From NCBI RefSeq assembly GCF_019925205.1, contig NC_083562.1, positions 9,610,001-9,674,000 on the forward strand: a stretch of 64,000 bases of DNA, read 5' to 3'. This stretch comes from Metopolophium dirhodum. Taxonomy: Eukaryota > Arthropoda > Insecta > Hemiptera > Aphididae. Position 1 is the stretch's first letter; the number at the start of each line of letters is the position of its first letter. The notes below the pieces were generated by a model. That model was given only the letters and a program-made list of their open reading frames with translations. It was not told the DNA's origin and ran no database searches. Position numbers and translations under genes: made by a program. Of the stretch, positions 27,677 through 44,600 are shown piece after piece.

Positions 27677-30600
27677 CTGCAAGCAAAAACGGAATAATAT
27701 TAATAAATATATTTTGTACTTAGTCTTCACTTTTATACTCTGACAAATTACAGTCAACTTTCGTTTTGCCGAATCTCAAGGGTAACAGAGAAATATATCA
27801 ACAAATTCGAGATACTGACTTTAATATTGTAATGGTATGTTAATTTAATGGCACTTCGAAGGGTTTTCTGTTTTTTTAATTCGACTTTCGGTATGATAAA
27901 AACTACTATATTATACATAGGTATTAAAATATATTGTCAACATTCAAAAGTGGGTGATTTGTTGACTAATAAACGTATAGGTATTTATTTATTTTGTATG
28001 CATGATTTATTCTTAAAATTCAAAAAGCTCGTTGTACGCTGTCTTGTACAGACCATATAAATTATTGACTAGTGCGGTGGTAACACGGTAACTTCGGTCA
28101 GATCTGACTAACCATAGGGTGTATAAGTATATATTATAGAATTTATTAGGTACCTAGTGTGTACCGCGGTATATTATATCATATAGTTATATCCGAAAAT
28201 GTTATTTTTGTATTTTCCTCTTATAACACCTGTTGCACACAGTCGGCGGTTCCAAAGCTCGTTTAAGCTAGTTATTTTCGTCGAACGGAGCGCGATAATT
28301 TATACTATTACACATCAAATATACGTTATAATTCGCACGTTGACCTTTAAGAATACAACATTATAGAATAAGAACACGGGCGCACATCGACGGTATGCAT
28401 GAAACTTCATGTATAAACTAAGTGATGACTTTTGACTTGGTCGCCGTCGATTTATACATTAATACATATGTATACGCTCCGATCGGCGATATTATAATAA
28501 ATTTATATGCAACCGACGCGCGTTTATTCTTAATTAACCATCGGCCACTTTGGCGCGTACACTTTAAACACTATAATATTATGTATACACGGTATTTTTG
28601 CACATTAAAACGTCGTCGCCGGCGCCAAACCGATAATAATAATCCCACGTAATGTAAAAAAAATCGTACATAATATCATTATGTGAACACAGACGCCGCC
28701 AGTGTTATCGCTGTGTACGACTGCGGCGGACCGCGGGATTGCTATATGGTTGTTACTCATTTTTACTCGATTTGTTATTAAAGCGCGCGCGAAAATCGTT
28801 CTATAAAATATTACCGCACGTCATGTATACGTTTATCATACACCGTACGCATATGTAAGATGGTTATAACGATGTAAAATATAATATAAGTTTTTGTTCT
28901 TCCCGTCGACGAAACGGTTATTGTTGTGTACCGTTTATTCGGAATGCATGTAAAAATATAAATGATAAGCCAAACGAACCGCTGAACCGCGTCGTAAGAC
29001 CATCGTCCTCTCTTACGCGGGCCTCTGAATAATATTATTATTCATCAACGACGATGATGTGTTTTATGAGACCTATGAATTGTGTAAAAAAGGATCCGCA
29101 ACGTGAACCACGACATCGTCGGAGACCTTTGTGGTGGCGGTGAGGAGGGGGGGGGGGGAAAGGACCAGAAATATTTGTTGCAACATATTGAAACGAGTGT
29201 ATCACACACCGTCGTCTGTTTGGAAAAACGGATGCCTCCTACATAATTATTACCACATATATATATATATATATATATAACACCCGTTATACGTCACCGA
29301 TCGGATAGCGACGAAAACGCGGAAAAGGTTTGTGTTAGTTGTGTCGGAGTGTTACAACACTTGTCAACGGTTCGATTACGCATTTTTGGCAGTCATAATA
29401 TTATGCACACATAATATAATGTCGTACCCGCCGTTTCCGGTTTCAAAGCTGTAGTTTTATAATTAGTACGGCACTGATCGGCGGCGTGCCGCAGGACATT
29501 TCCGTCAGCGAAACGATAATAATAATGTTTAATAATATTTATTTGTTTTTTTCCCGCACACACACTCACACGTGTCGTGTAAAAATGTACTGTTCGCGCG
29601 GGGGAGATGGTCTGGCGATGAGAAAAATGTATAATGCAATGTGTGTGTGTGTATAGCAGCCTCCTTCCGACGTGACATAATGGTATTATAATATATTAAT
29701 AAAATATCGTATAGGACACGCCGACGGAAAACCGAACGAGATATTATATGGACCGTGTTATTGGCTTTAGATATTATTATTATTATTGTCATTACGACGG
29801 GCACGTGACTAGTGTTGGGCTCCGGAAATTTACGACCACCGAAATAGGGGAAATAAAAAAAAAAAAAAAAAGGGGGAACTATAATCTATATATATATAGC
29901 GACGTTCGACGGCGGATGGAGGCGCTTCGAAACGGTCATTGGAATCGACGGGGCGCGTGATTCTAGTCGCGCGCGGCGTACTGCTGCCAAGTGTTCGAGC
30001 AATAATAACGACATAGTAAATGATATAGCAATCGAGTATGAAATAATATCTAATATACGAACCCGACGTGTAGGTTTTATTCTCAGATCTGGTTAAAAAA
30101 AATAAATAAATCGTTAATATCGAACTGTACGGCGTGGGGGGGGGGGACAGATTGATGGCCTATATAATGATTCGTGTTAGACCCGGTGAATTAGATTGCC
30201 GGAAAACGGCGTGTATACTTACATACTGTAACTATATAGTGGAAATTATGTACTCAATACGCGCACATGCATCTGCAGGCGAATGTAGGTGCAGTATAAT
30301 ACACACAGAAGATTATTTCATACGGCCACGCGACAATATAATACGTGACATATATTGTATTTATATAACTACGTTCAAATTTTAGCCGTTCCGTTCGAAC
30401 TGCGGCATTAATAAATCGGTGGAAAACATTCATTTCACCTGTGACGACGATCTCGTCAGTACGCGTTCAAATAATTAACGTACTTAAAACGATATGTATA
30501 TACGTATATACGATAAGTGAACATTATAAAACGATGTGGACGAAAACTACACGGGTTGTTGGTTCACATTTTTTTAATGGATTAAAAATATAGGCACAAC

Positions 30601-33600
30601 CAACTACAGAGAATAATATTATGCATATTATTATGAACCTACGTTTGTTTATTACGCGATATTATACATTTTAATTTTAATAAATAAACCCTTCTATACT
30701 TGGATAAGAGTCTCAATAAGATTTTACCATATCCCCCACCTATATAATATGTTTATGGAAAACAAAAGAGTGATGCAATTATAATAATGCGCAAATAGAA
30801 ATTTATATATGACCCGCAGAATACGAATAAGGCGATAAAGTGCAGTCAATGCAGCAAATCGTAAAGCACGACCCGATGAGAAAATATAAAGTCAATCCTT
30901 TAACTTTTATACTTTATAATTTTATATTACTTATAAATATAATAAATATATATGCATAAACTTGCTAGGTATAGGCACTTACCGAGATCTTTTGGGTCCG
31001 GGCTCTTTCGGTCATCCTCGTTGTTGTTGTCCTCGTCTTCGACCCTATTTCTGGGTTCCCAAGTCATCTTGTTCTCCTTCTTCAACCGCCTTCGGGCATT
31101 AGCGAACCACGTGCTCACCTGCGTGAGCGTCATCTTGGTGATGATGGCCAACATGATCTTCTCGCCTTTGGTCGGGTACGGGTTCTTCTTGTGCTCGTTA
31201 AGCCAAGCCTTCAGCGTGCTGGTAGTCTCTCGAGTGGCGTTTTTCCGCCTGGCACCGTTGAGGTCCATGCCGTACCTGAAGCGAAACGAAAAAAAAACGA
31301 TATTATAAACAATGACTCACATGATATATAATATTAGAATTAGAATTTACGGCCATCATATTGTCATGGACGGGCAGGGAAAAATGACAATAATTATAAT
31401 ATAATAATATTGTATACAATACTGCGTGCACGTGCAGTGTGTGAGAACGCTGCACACTGCAGGTAGATTATATAATATAAAGTATTATTTTTTATAATCA
31501 ACGAGTTAAGCTAGCCGCTAGGTATATATACTGAGCGGTTGTGATATAGACAATATATATATTATACGAGGGAAATCGCACAAATTGTTTAAACAATTCC
31601 GTCGTCGGTTCACGCGGCCGGATTTAATGCGGAAGCCATCACGAGAGAAAAAAAACGCCGGGGCGATTTCACGCGGTTAAACTTTTCGTGGAAAGAGAGC
31701 GAGGGAAAAAATCAGGGATAACTCCCCGGGCTGGGCTCGGGTCTGCCAATCGGGTGGGACGGCGGAGGGGTGTAAATGTTTTTTAACTTATGCAGATTTT
31801 TTTTTTTTTTTACCCGCCGCCGACGGCGATCCTTTTTATTAATTCCAATTAAGCGCCGCCCTCCGTTTAATGGAATTTGAATAACTCTCATCGCTTCCCT
31901 CTTCGCGCGACCAGCAGCAGCATTATACACACCCGCCCACGAAGCCACCGACCTGAACACCACGACTTTTCTCCACCACCCATTCCATGTATACACTACA
32001 CTACACACACACACACACACACGTACATATATATATATATACACCGTCTCCGTTAATCACGATTCCGATTCTTCAGGCGAAATATCCAATTAACGTCTCA
32101 ACGAACTAATGGATTTTTATTTAGAGCCATCTCTACTTGTCACGGCGTTAAAACCCGATTTACATTTTTTTCCTTTTTATTTTTTATTTTAAATCCACTC
32201 AGTTTTTATTATTGTCAACCTGCAGCAGGGGTTAGGGTCATGGAGACGGCGGAATAAATTTGATTTGGAATATATTTTGAAACTCGTTTAAGTTTTTCTG
32301 AACGGAAATAAACTATATCTTTCACGCGCCTGCACCGCCGGCATACAATTCATAATATATGTATGCTATGTATATATATAGGTACTTAGATACACATTAT
32401 GTGTCTGTGTGTAATTTTTTTTTAATTTCCGCCTGCGGCCTGATCTTATGATCTTTTTTTCAGTTGTTTACAGCGGAGTCGCGGGGTGGGTCGAAACAAC
32501 GCCAGTTTCGTATATGACAAATATTATATATTATTATTATTATTATTATACACCGATAGCGCGCAACGAGTATACGTTATAATGTATAGGCGAATTAACA
32601 TAAAAAATCAGTGTTGAAAAAAATTATAATCAGATATAGAGCTTGTACAATACAATAATATTATATGTAAGTATATGGGTACTTATAACGGTCGGCGCGG
32701 AATTGTACCTTAAATACGAAATATACTCCTCGCGTATACATTGTATGGGTGCTAAGGCATATAAATATGAGCACATAATATACAGCCATGTACTGTGAGA
32801 CATTATAATATGAACACACGAACAAGACCAGACGGCATAATAATAATGGTGTGGAACGAAATTCTCTAAACACACATAAACGGTCGCTTTGCCGGCAGAT
32901 GGTACGTCGTCGACGGTTGCGTGCGCGTACACAGCGCGGCGCGGCTATCCGAAATGTGTGTGAGCATAATAATATATAAATACTATTCAATTTTCTGACA
33001 GTTTTAGGACGGTTTTTTTCTTCAATAAATGACGTGTACACGCGGTCAAATCGGTTTATACGATGGCGCATAATGTCATTATGATGTACGTCATTATTAT
33101 TATATGTCTAAGCTCGATACATTTCAACTTATCGACGATGGTCATAATATTAATATATATATAAATACATAGGTACGTAGGTCGTGTCGATTAAGACGAT
33201 AAACCATGCGTACACCGAGGACGACGATGATATCCACCGCGAAATTATTGTAACGAAATGTAACCTATACACGTTATATAATAATAAAATATACGCCGTT
33301 GCAGTATTATACACTTATTTTTAATTATTTTAGTGCGATATTTTGTGTTCCCGCAACGACCACATCTGCAATATGATATTATGTGATCGTATAATATTAT
33401 TATAATATGTGAGTACAATATAACGTACTTAATATAATATGCAAAATAACAATATACGATGATCGCCTTATATACGATTTTTTTTTTTTGTATCTGCACC
33501 GCGGCGGTAATTGATAATGCCATTCTGACGCGCGCACTAGTTTTACTACGGTATTAAAACCCTGACCTACAATATTCTATAGGTATATGTATGTATACTG

Positions 33601-36600
33601 TTATGTGTTTAAGACGCAAAAATTCGAGTACCTACCTAGGCGGCTAGGCATGATAGAAAATGTCAAGTGAATACAACCATTGATAACAATACCAAAAAGT
33701 TTTTGATTGATAAAAAAAAATATTTAGGTTTGATTCGATTCTAATGCGATTTCGATAATATTTACCGAAAATACCTGTATAATATTGTATACGTGTTAAA
33801 CATGATGTCACGCACATAATAGGTACCTAATGTTTCAAAAATCCAACTATCTATAACAATTATAACTTAAGTCGCTGTGCAATCATATTATAGGGAATAG
33901 TGTATTAGGTACCTATTATAATAATATTGTGTTATAGTTAACAATGTATGGTATTTTAGGAAACACGTTTGTAACTAAGTACAATAATTGACATTATGCA
34001 GTTATATAACTCATATATGTTTTAATATTTTTTAATAATCAAACCGAAACGTGAAAAAATGAACGTCTAGCCGTGGTACCTCGAGCAAAGTTTTAAAACT
34101 TATGAGTCGAAAGTTAAATAATTTCGTAGATAAAACAAAATGTTATATAAACGTATAGATATGATATTTTATGTTACGTTTAAAATATTGTATTTACCCG
34201 ACAGAAATATCAAATTATATTGCGTCCTACGCGGATGCTTATAGACGAAAAGTGTAAAACCGTATTCGCAAACCGTTCAACGACCTTGGTCAATGCGTTT
34301 CGATTTCAGAAAGGTCGACGTTGTAGATATAATATATTATATTACCTGGTTTTAACACACATTATAATTAAAGTTAAACAATAATCATTATAATGCCGAA
34401 ATAGTACCGATACCTATACCAGCAGTCATTGGAGATTTCGATACCGCGGGTTCACTAACCTGTACACGAGATATAATAATGTTATCGTGTGTAATTGTGT
34501 ACCTATATAACTTACAGTATCGACGAGGGCAATTTATAGTTTACATTTTTACAGCACAATTTTCCACCCAGATTAGGCGCATGGCGTGTATTTTATCTAG
34601 TACGGTAACGGTACTTATAGTAGAAATTCGCATGTACATAAACATAGGATATTATTGTAATGCTTGGAGTTTTATCTGCTCGATATAGCTACGAATCCAA
34701 ACCTAATCACAATTATTATTATTATTAAAGGTCTAATATTAAGAATAATCGCGTCGTTGTTCGGGAAACATTGTTATGATGCGGTCAACAGGCATACAAC
34801 AATATATTATTATTACATATCAAACATATAGCGCAAATGAGCAACGCACAATGATGATGTAATAATAACACGAACCGTAAATAACAGCAGGTACCCGTGT
34901 CCAAATAATAATATTACAATATAATATCAGACAACCAACATTCGGTATAATATAAGGTCTCTAGGACACAAATAAAACTGTGTACACGACGAGAACACGA
35001 CCATAAAATAAACCAAGCGTTTATAACAATATTACATAAGAACAAATCTTTCCAGAATGCGAAACAATTAATATTGTACCCACATATTGTTATAACTAAA
35101 CACGTTGAAACATTTTCACGAGTGGCTACTTGAATCTAATAATTTTTTTTATAACTACAACCATGTCCGTAGTAGTATACCGACTATACGAGTGCACGGT
35201 ATATACACAATGTTATTATGTATTTGAGAGCGAATTTGCGAGTTGAATTGATCATGTACGTCGAAAGTCGTAAGAACGGTAAAAAAAATGTAGGTATAAG
35301 TGAAAAAAATTTGAAAACCAAGTTTATATATAAGTGGGTTGCCATATTATTGTCGTGGTCTACTATTATAGTAGTTTTACGGTACAAACGTACAATTATT
35401 ATCGTAATTATAAAATTAAACGCCACAAGCGTTTAGGAGTGCTTGAGTGGAGGGGATACCATCGGCGACTTGCACAATAATAATTATATATCACTATAAT
35501 ATCAGTAGTATGCACTAATATACTAGCAGGGTGGCCCTTATGGTGTTCTGTTATTTTGACTGGTTAATAGATGACCGTCATAATAATACATTATGTAACT
35601 ATAATATCATTCGTATACACGGAAATATTAGAAGACACAACGATGACGGTCAACCACTATAATATAATATCATGAGGAATTTTATTGGACGTCTACAAAT
35701 TACAATATATTAATATATACCTAATACATTATACGATAAAATTGACAATAAATATCACGTCGTATGGCGATTGTATATACGATGAACTTAATATATATAT
35801 ATTATATTACGATGAACGCGACGATATTTAATAATATTAAAAATAATTCTGACAGTGGTTGGAAGTAGCGCACTATTTATTGAATGATGCAATATTGCAA
35901 CCATCGTAGGTATACTGCTTTGTTCAGTTTGTTCGGTTGAGTTTAGCAAGAGTAACACTTAACATTTCCGTTAATCAAATTTCGAAAATTTTCCCAACCA
36001 TTTATATGTGTCTAACCAATCATGTATATAGATACTAAAATAAATAACATTAGTTTTAAAATATAAAACATATTATATTGTCATATCCCAACAAAATACT
36101 GAAATTATATCACTATACATATATAGTAATATATTATAGACGCGCCCTCCTCATATGCCCTAAATTCGATTAAAAGTATACCGCGGGTGAGCGATGATTG
36201 GATCGAATATTCTATTAATTATTATGTAGCAGTAGTAGTATTATTTAGAAGTGATTTCCAACTACTGCAATATAATATATACATATACATTGAACAATGA
36301 TGGTCGCGTAAAATATATAATACATAGATGAGGTCATAATATATGTGCGGTGCTGTGGTGCAGTTATGGTGAAGTAATATTAGTATGGTTACCGGCCAAC
36401 CGCAGTCGAATATATTGCGAGCGGTAAAGAGGGTCGAGAGAGAGTATAATATGTATATGGAGTGAAAAAAAATATAATACTATAGGTGGGCAACAATAAT
36501 AATCATCATCATCATAATGAAAACGAAAAATACGAAAAAACACACGACCGGGACACCACCACGACTATAATATATATTGCCCCTCATCGTCGGTCGCCGC

Positions 36601-39221
36601 CGTATCCGTTTTGTTTTTTTTTTTTTCTCCGAACCAGACCCGTTAAATCGGTGTCGGCGTGTGTGTTTAACCCTTTTTTGATGTGCCACCGCGATATTAC
36701 GTATTTATAATCCCCTCGCCCGGCCGACCGTTTGAGTATCCCCGCGCACCGCTCGGCCACAGTGCAGTATACATACACCGTACACTACACCTCGATACCT
36801 AAATATTAATAATAATAATATAATACCTATAATAGGCGTGTGTGTGTGTGTGTGTTACAACACGACTGTATACAGAATCCTTTTGGAAATCCGTCGTCCG
36901 CTTCGTCGGTTCGCCGGCGGAAAATGCGAACGGACAGCGGAGGCGGCCGGACGGGTCCGATGTGCGTGAAAGGTGTAAAAATGATAAACTTGTAAAACCG
37001 CGTGTAACACCGGTGTCGGCTTTTCCACACAAAGGAGATAGTGGTGCGTGCGTGTGTGATATTATTATATCGTATACGCCGCCGCAGCGGCGAAGGGCGA
37101 GAAACACACGGCTAACTTATAAATATATAATAATAATAAGTATACGTGTTGTACCCATACAGTAATTTAAGTATTATATTGTGTGTATATATATGTGTGT
37201 GTGTGTGGATAGATCCGCGTTTTTTATACAATTTTTTTTCGTCCAGTTTGAAGACCGGTCCCGATTGTCGTTTTCGTTTCACGGATGATTTGTAATCGGG
37301 CGTGTAACCAAATATATAACTCGACATCGTCGGAGGCGGTGACGCGGGGCTAGTTCGTTCAGTGTGCGTTTGATTGAAAACGAATAAAGAAAAAAATATG
37401 TTATTATAATAATAATAACGATGATGGTGATGATGATAACAACGATTAAAATAATATAATATTGTTATTAATATTTTTATATCGTTTAATATTATAATAT
37501 TTTCTACGTCGTCATCAGCGGGCAGCGTAAAAGTGTTGCGCATGATCATAATAATAATATATAACACAGTACACATTATAACATATTATTATGTATTATT
37601 TGAATATACACATTTATTAATTGTACACGTGTTCGTTTGTTTTGTGTGTGCCTATAGATTTCCGTGTGTGAGATGCGTGCATGTCGTCGGAATGCCATTA
37701 TAAGTGTCCGCACAAATTTTCGGTGGTAGGTAGGTATAGGTACAATAAATTCTATCTGATTTTACGACTCGGACCGAACGATGGGAACGACCGCGGATTT
37801 GACGACGATTTTAACGACCGGTTTCGTTCTAAGGCGTCAATAACGCACACACGCACACGTTTTACACACACGCACACACTAACATTCTCATATTATATAT
37901 ATATACACACACACGTGTAACCGTTATGTGTGTGAAAATCCATCGAAACCTACGCGCGCGGGAGGTGTTTTTTTTTTTAAATATATAATATGTCACATAA
38001 ATCTATCGGAAGGAAGTAACCGATTAGCGGTGACGAACTTGGGGTTACTGACCTCGTCGTGTCCGATCACACGGCGGTCACTGCTGCAGCAGTAGGTATA
38101 ATATACCGTATAATAATAATAATAATAATATCATACATTACAATATTATATGCATATAGCATATTATTATTCATTCGAGTTACATATTATATTATTATTA
38201 TTATTATTATTACACCTCTCGGAGGAGGAGACGGCGCGACTTCCGGTCCGCGCACATCCGTATATACCAATTATAATAGGTCCCGGTAGTGCAATATTGC
38301 AGCGCACTTTGGCGACTACTGTATATATTACGACTGTTTCCGTTATGCGTCGTATCGTTTTTTTTTTTTTTTTTTAATTTTTCATACTGCGTTGCACGCA
38401 TAAAAAAAAAATGATTTTTAAGTCGCACTGCAGCAGTACACCAGGTAAAGGTGCGTATAATATTGTATAATATAATATTGTTGTATAGAATACCTGTCGC
38501 GCACGAATCGGATTTCGATGCGACCGTATCATAACCGAACGGAATTCATCGCGCCCGTCCGGCACATCCGGTGGCGGTGTACACCAAAGACAATTTCACC
38601 CGTTATAATATGCGCGCGTACGCTGCACATGTGCGGTACAATAATGTTATCTGTCCGATTCGACGAAATTCGTATGCACCGCGCGAGGCGCGTGTAAACA
38701 CGGGGGCCCGCCACTTCTCCCCCACGACAAGTCATTGAAAATCGATCGGGAGATTTACGATCGCGGCGGACGAAAACAATAATATAATAAGTAATAACAC
38801 GCCCGACGGTGGATATACCAATGTATTATATGCGATTTTCGGCGTTTCGATCATATCTGTCGGCGTGTCTCCGATTTCCGGCAGGCCGCCGCCGCCGTAC
38901 CTCGTGGCGACCTAAAATTTACAATTTTGTGCGCGACGACGGGGTTGCACGTTACGTTATACGTGTATATAACGTATGAATATTCATGATCGACTGATTA
39001 TACTATAGTGAGAGACCGATTATGAGTGTGTGTGTGCGTTCGTGTTAACAACGAAACAAGGTTATATATATTTTATACGTGTATAGGTGTGGATGATGTG
39101 TAACGACGGGCTTATATATTATATGGTAAATTATGGTAAAACGCAGTAATGCCAGCGCGCGAGTGTTGTGACGGACAGAAAATCATTTTCATCGTCCCGC
39201 CGTATATATAGTATATTACCA

Positions 39222-39256
<35 letters not shown>

Positions 39257-39578
39257 TACAAAGATCGCTCGTGTCGTGCGGTGTAGAATATAATATTATG
39301 ATGTATTGGTACACGCATATAATGTTATAATCATATATTCCGACACCAAATATTATTTCGTATCCTACACATAAGTCGTGTGTGTACCTGCAGACCGTCT
39401 ATAAATTACGAATTCGTTTCCCCACGGCTCTCGCCATCACATAATTTAAACACACACACATATATATATATTATAGGACGATCGGTGTTGTATACCTATA
39501 TATATACGTTGAAAGTTGTCCCACAATATACAGGATGAGGACGACGTTAATGGAAATCGGATTGACAAAAACGCGTAT

Positions 39579-39623
<45 letters not shown>

Positions 39624-41610
39624 ACACGTAATGTGTATAAAGGAACATTATAATAATATGTATTACTATTATTGTATATTTAAATATATTATTTGATACG
39701 TATTATAATATATACGCGCGTTCGGTTGTCGGACACGATAAAATTGAAAACTGGTTTCGGGGAAGGGAAACAGAACCGAAGCGTTCGACTGTGTGTATTT
39801 GTTTAAACGGTTCGGTTTGTCGGGCCGACGACGTACGGTGGCGGTGGTTAAAACCGTATATACCTATATACGAGCATTACGCTCACTGCGGTATTGAGCA
39901 GAACCTATATATACGCGTTTTAAACACCACTATACATCGCACCTCGTTTCGTCCTCGTGTGAGACGCGTTTATGAATCGTACATCGGCCAACGAATGAAA
40001 AACTCGTGTCGCAGCGAAAAATAGGCGTCAAGACACATAGCAGACAATATATACATAATATTATATAATTATAATATTATTCGTTATTTTTTCAGTACGG
40101 AGACGTATGATATTACGTGTGTGTGTGTGTGTAGTGTGTGTATAACACGCGATCGTATTTCCGATACTGAATAAATAAATAAGAATTCTGTCGAGCGCAG
40201 ATCAGCTGAAGATGTATTTTTTATAAAAATGTTAGTGTATATTATATAGTGGTCGGGCGACGCTTATATATTATAGTGCGGACGTTTCGAATACCGCCGC
40301 ATTATAAATATTATTACATTAATATAAATTAGTTATCATATAATATGGCGCAGTATAATGGGCTATGAGCATCATTCGCGGGCAGTACGTCTACAGCCAT
40401 TATATGTATACTGCAATAATTATTTTGAAGAAAAGTCGAAGCAAGAGCTGTGATGATGAACTCGCGATGCGATAGTTGAACATTTGTATAGAGGTGTACA
40501 CCATAATAATATACGTTTAGGACAATAATTGCAACGGGCCACCCATCATATTAGACACGCGTTATACGTTTCTTACATAAGCGCATGGATATATTATAGG
40601 TAATAGTATATATGGAATCAAAACGACATATTATAATGTACAAACAGATATATATAATACTCATAGCAGTCGACCATGTATAATACCTGTGTTCAATATG
40701 GTCGCGGGCTAATGAAATGATACTCGGCCCAAAGTATACATTCGATTAGCACACATCATAATACACGAATATTAAAGGGGTGGGCATACGTAACAGTGTG
40801 TAAAGGTGTGTAAAAAAAAAAAACAAATGTTAGGGCTGCGGTGGTGTATAACAGCGGTTGGACATGCGTTTTCGCGTGACGCGCAAGCCCTACAACGAAA
40901 AAAAAATCCGTCGCCGCCATTTTATACGGCCTCCGTCGGTGTTTGTGCCGGTCTTATCATCGACGCATTATTACTGTTATTACTACAACAGTTAGGGGTG
41001 AGCCGCAGACGGGCAACCATGACGATGTGTGCAAGTACAGGAGGTATTATACATCATAGGTGCAATATTTCTGCGCGTACACCGTCGTCGAATACATTAA
41101 TTTCGATGATGTTTGTTCATCACGCACATTTTATACCATACCTGCGATTATCGCGGCCCGTATAGCTAACATTATATACGCACCTATAATATTATTGGGT
41201 ACCTATATAAGCTACGATATTCGCCGATGAGTGTATACCTACAGCTAATGCGAACGACGATAAGAATCGCCAATACATGATAAATAGTCGTCGTTATAAT
41301 AAATTGCAGTTGCAACGGTGCACTTGCACGCCGCATCGATGCGTTTTATATGTATAATACCTATATATTATAAATTGATCAAATTTCGGAATCGACTGCT
41401 GTATAGACTTCGAGGGAGGTCGGCGGTGGCTGCGGCGGCGGCAACAGCGTAGTTATCGGGGTATGATTTATTATACACGCATATCGGCTACTTAACCAGT
41501 ACACGTCGCCGAGCGGCTTCCTACGTGATTCCATTAACAAATTGTGTGTCGGAACGACCGCGGCGGCGGCGGCGGCGGCGGTGAAAAACAGAAGCGAGTA
41601 TATTATATAC

Positions 41611-41647
<37 letters not shown>

Positions 41648-44600
41648 CCGTATATACAGATAAAACACGAGGAGTGTTAAAACGAAAAAATAAAAAATTC
41701 CTGCGTCCTTATCTACCGGGTGTAATGGCGAAAAGCACGGCGGTATTTGTTATCTTTTCCCAGAGACTCAGTGCCAACAAACCACACCCAAAACGCGCTC
41801 GTGTAAGTGTGCGTGGTGTGTGTGTGTGTGTGTGTGTGTGGCATTAAGGTATACCATTTTTCCTTTTTTTTACCTACTTTTTATTTTTGTTTTAATTTTT
41901 TGTTTTTTATTTCGTACCACCCGTTCGTGCCTAGGAGCCATCCATAACCATCTGCCGGCCGACCAGCACGGCTGCGGCCACGACGATTACGACGACGACC
42001 GCGACGACGACGACGTGTCAGTTGACCAAAGGGAATAAGGGCCGTGTTGTATAATATATTATATTATGTATGTATAAAACACGTAGGTATAATACATAAA
42101 AGTATATACGAAAACGTGCAAAAAAAAAAAAAGTAAAAACAACAAAATTACGGTTCAGTGTTACCAACCTCTAGAGACAACTGGAATTTCCGTATATATA
42201 TACGCTCATTATATTTTAAATAAAAGCTGCAAAAATATTATGTTCAGAATTTTGTAACCCAACATTCTTCTGTTTCGAATCCACGATTACCGCACCAAAA
42301 AACGATAAATTTTGCAATTTATAATAACCATATATTGTTCACCGAAACTCCGAAATATTAACACACGCATAATGTAATAATATGTACGTAATATTAGTAT
42401 ATTATATTTAATATTATACACGCCAGTGGTTATAATTTGAATGAGTACCGCTCTCGTCGTGTTTATTATATCGTCTTAATATAAATATAATATTATAAAC
42501 ATTACATAAACAACGAGGTACGAAATAACTCGAATTTGCCAATAAAAATGAGCTTGAGGATAATTTTAAAAACTTAATATCATCATACGCATATATTAAT
42601 TTGAGTATAGTATGATTTTACTGCGTGTCACGCATTAAGTATACCCGAAGGGAAATTAAAAATACAAGTCTATTTTAATAAGAGAAGGATATTATATAAT
42701 AACAAAATTTGTTTGATGTCGAAAATATGATGATAAAATTCGTTAACGACTGAAGAATAAATATTTTTGTTATAGCTGGCGCGTTTTATATCTGATAATT
42801 TCGAGTTAAATATATATAGATCATATATGCATTTTGGAATGTATCCAATTGATGACCTGGTATTTTTTGGTTAAACGATTAATTTTTTTCACACTTTTCT
42901 CTCGACGTATAATGTTATTTGTAGACAAATTTGAGCTTACGTGATATCCATTTGGCATCACAAATAAAAGTTATGCATACAATAAACCTACACCTATTAG
43001 TCGTATTAAACGATAAATACAGTGTAGATGATACATTGATACGTACATATAAAATGTATTGAATAGAGAGATATTACGATGGTATGATTGCAGTGTATAG
43101 TGTTGTCAAAATAATAATATAATACCTATATATTATAATATACAAATATATGCTTATTGCTATAGGTATTACATCATAAACGCGTATATATAGTGAAAAT
43201 AGGTACCTATATACGTATAAACTAATAACAAATCAGATTCCGTTTGAACACGCAAAAGTTACAGATTTACAAAGGCCACCAATATGGCCGACATAGAAAT
43301 CGTTGTCGTTGGATATATATATCCGCGACGTTTGGAGAAAAAAGAATTAACCTACTGAAAAGTGGACAAAGCTTTTAACGTTACAATTTTTTCCTTTTTT
43401 TTTTTTACAGCGTTCCGGTTCGGAATAATGTATAAGTGAAACAATATTATACAGGGGTCGTGAGCGAAAAAAAAAATCGGCTTTCCGAAGGGATGGTCGT
43501 ACTGGCTTTCATCATTATCATCAACATCGATAACACGAATCGCCCATTATATGGAACTTTTTTTTCACCCCATCCGCGCGCGAATAATAATACGCGAGCC
43601 CGGCTATTTTTTTGCAAGATGAAAACTCGTAATGGTGTTTAAAATATTATTATAATTTTTCAATGGAAAAACCGTCGGCTCTCTATAATAATATTATATA
43701 CATAAACGTGATATGATTTTTTATAAACATTATCCGGTCAACCAACGGCACACTATATATATATATTGCACACCGCCGGAGATAGACTTTTATTTATTTA
43801 TTTTATTATTGTGTTGTTGTTGTAGTTCATTAATATATTTTTTTTTAAATTTTAAAGCACCACCCGGTAAGCATAATACTATACGTCCGTCCTAAATACA
43901 AAATCGCAAATCTATACATAATATTATACAGTGTACCTATACATTATACATTATACACCCGACAGAAAACATTACTATAACATCACGTGGGGGTATTAAA
44001 TGGAAAAATAATAGTTATAATAATTCATTGCCAATAATATATTATATATATCGGATAACATTATCCTAATTCCTATAGCATTGCAACGGTACCAATATGT
44101 GTGTATGTGTGTGCCTACACATATACATATATTATTCCCGTTCAGTCAACCGATTGTCATAATACGATGTGGGACGTATGTTATTTTATATATTATATAG
44201 TATTAGTAGTATAATATTATAATATATATAGTACTTGTAAAGCTTCTAATCGGTTGGAATCATGTTTCGCAATTCTAAACACCCGCAATAAGCCATATTA
44301 TCTATGTGTATATTACACACACGAGATAAATTAGATATTGTATCAATTAAACGCGTACACTATACATACAAATACATAATAACATTAGTAATGTTTAGGG
44401 AGGAAAATAATAGTTTTAGAAAATGCCGTATTTGTTTGTAAAATATAATAAAAAATTAAAAAACGAGCGCAGCAAAACGAATTCGTATAGATACAAAATA
44501 TGTACTGCAGACGCGAAATTAAATATACAAATAAAACCCTGTTGACACATTGTATTTGAACAATAACGTTGATCAGTACGTGTTTGACCTCCGTCCCAAG

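Noticed and set aside
26789..27697. 302-residue plus-strand and 311-residue alternate minus-strand open frames over mirr exon 5
   Set aside because: Shadows of the GC-rich exon; Arg/Pro/Gly-rich composition, no family motif, and the correct frame is fixed by the splice phase and the Iro box.
25050..43036. Identical 16-mer CAGTGTAGATGATACA at 25050 and 43021
   Set aside because: The flanks do not extend the match, and one such pair is near chance expectation in 64 kb.
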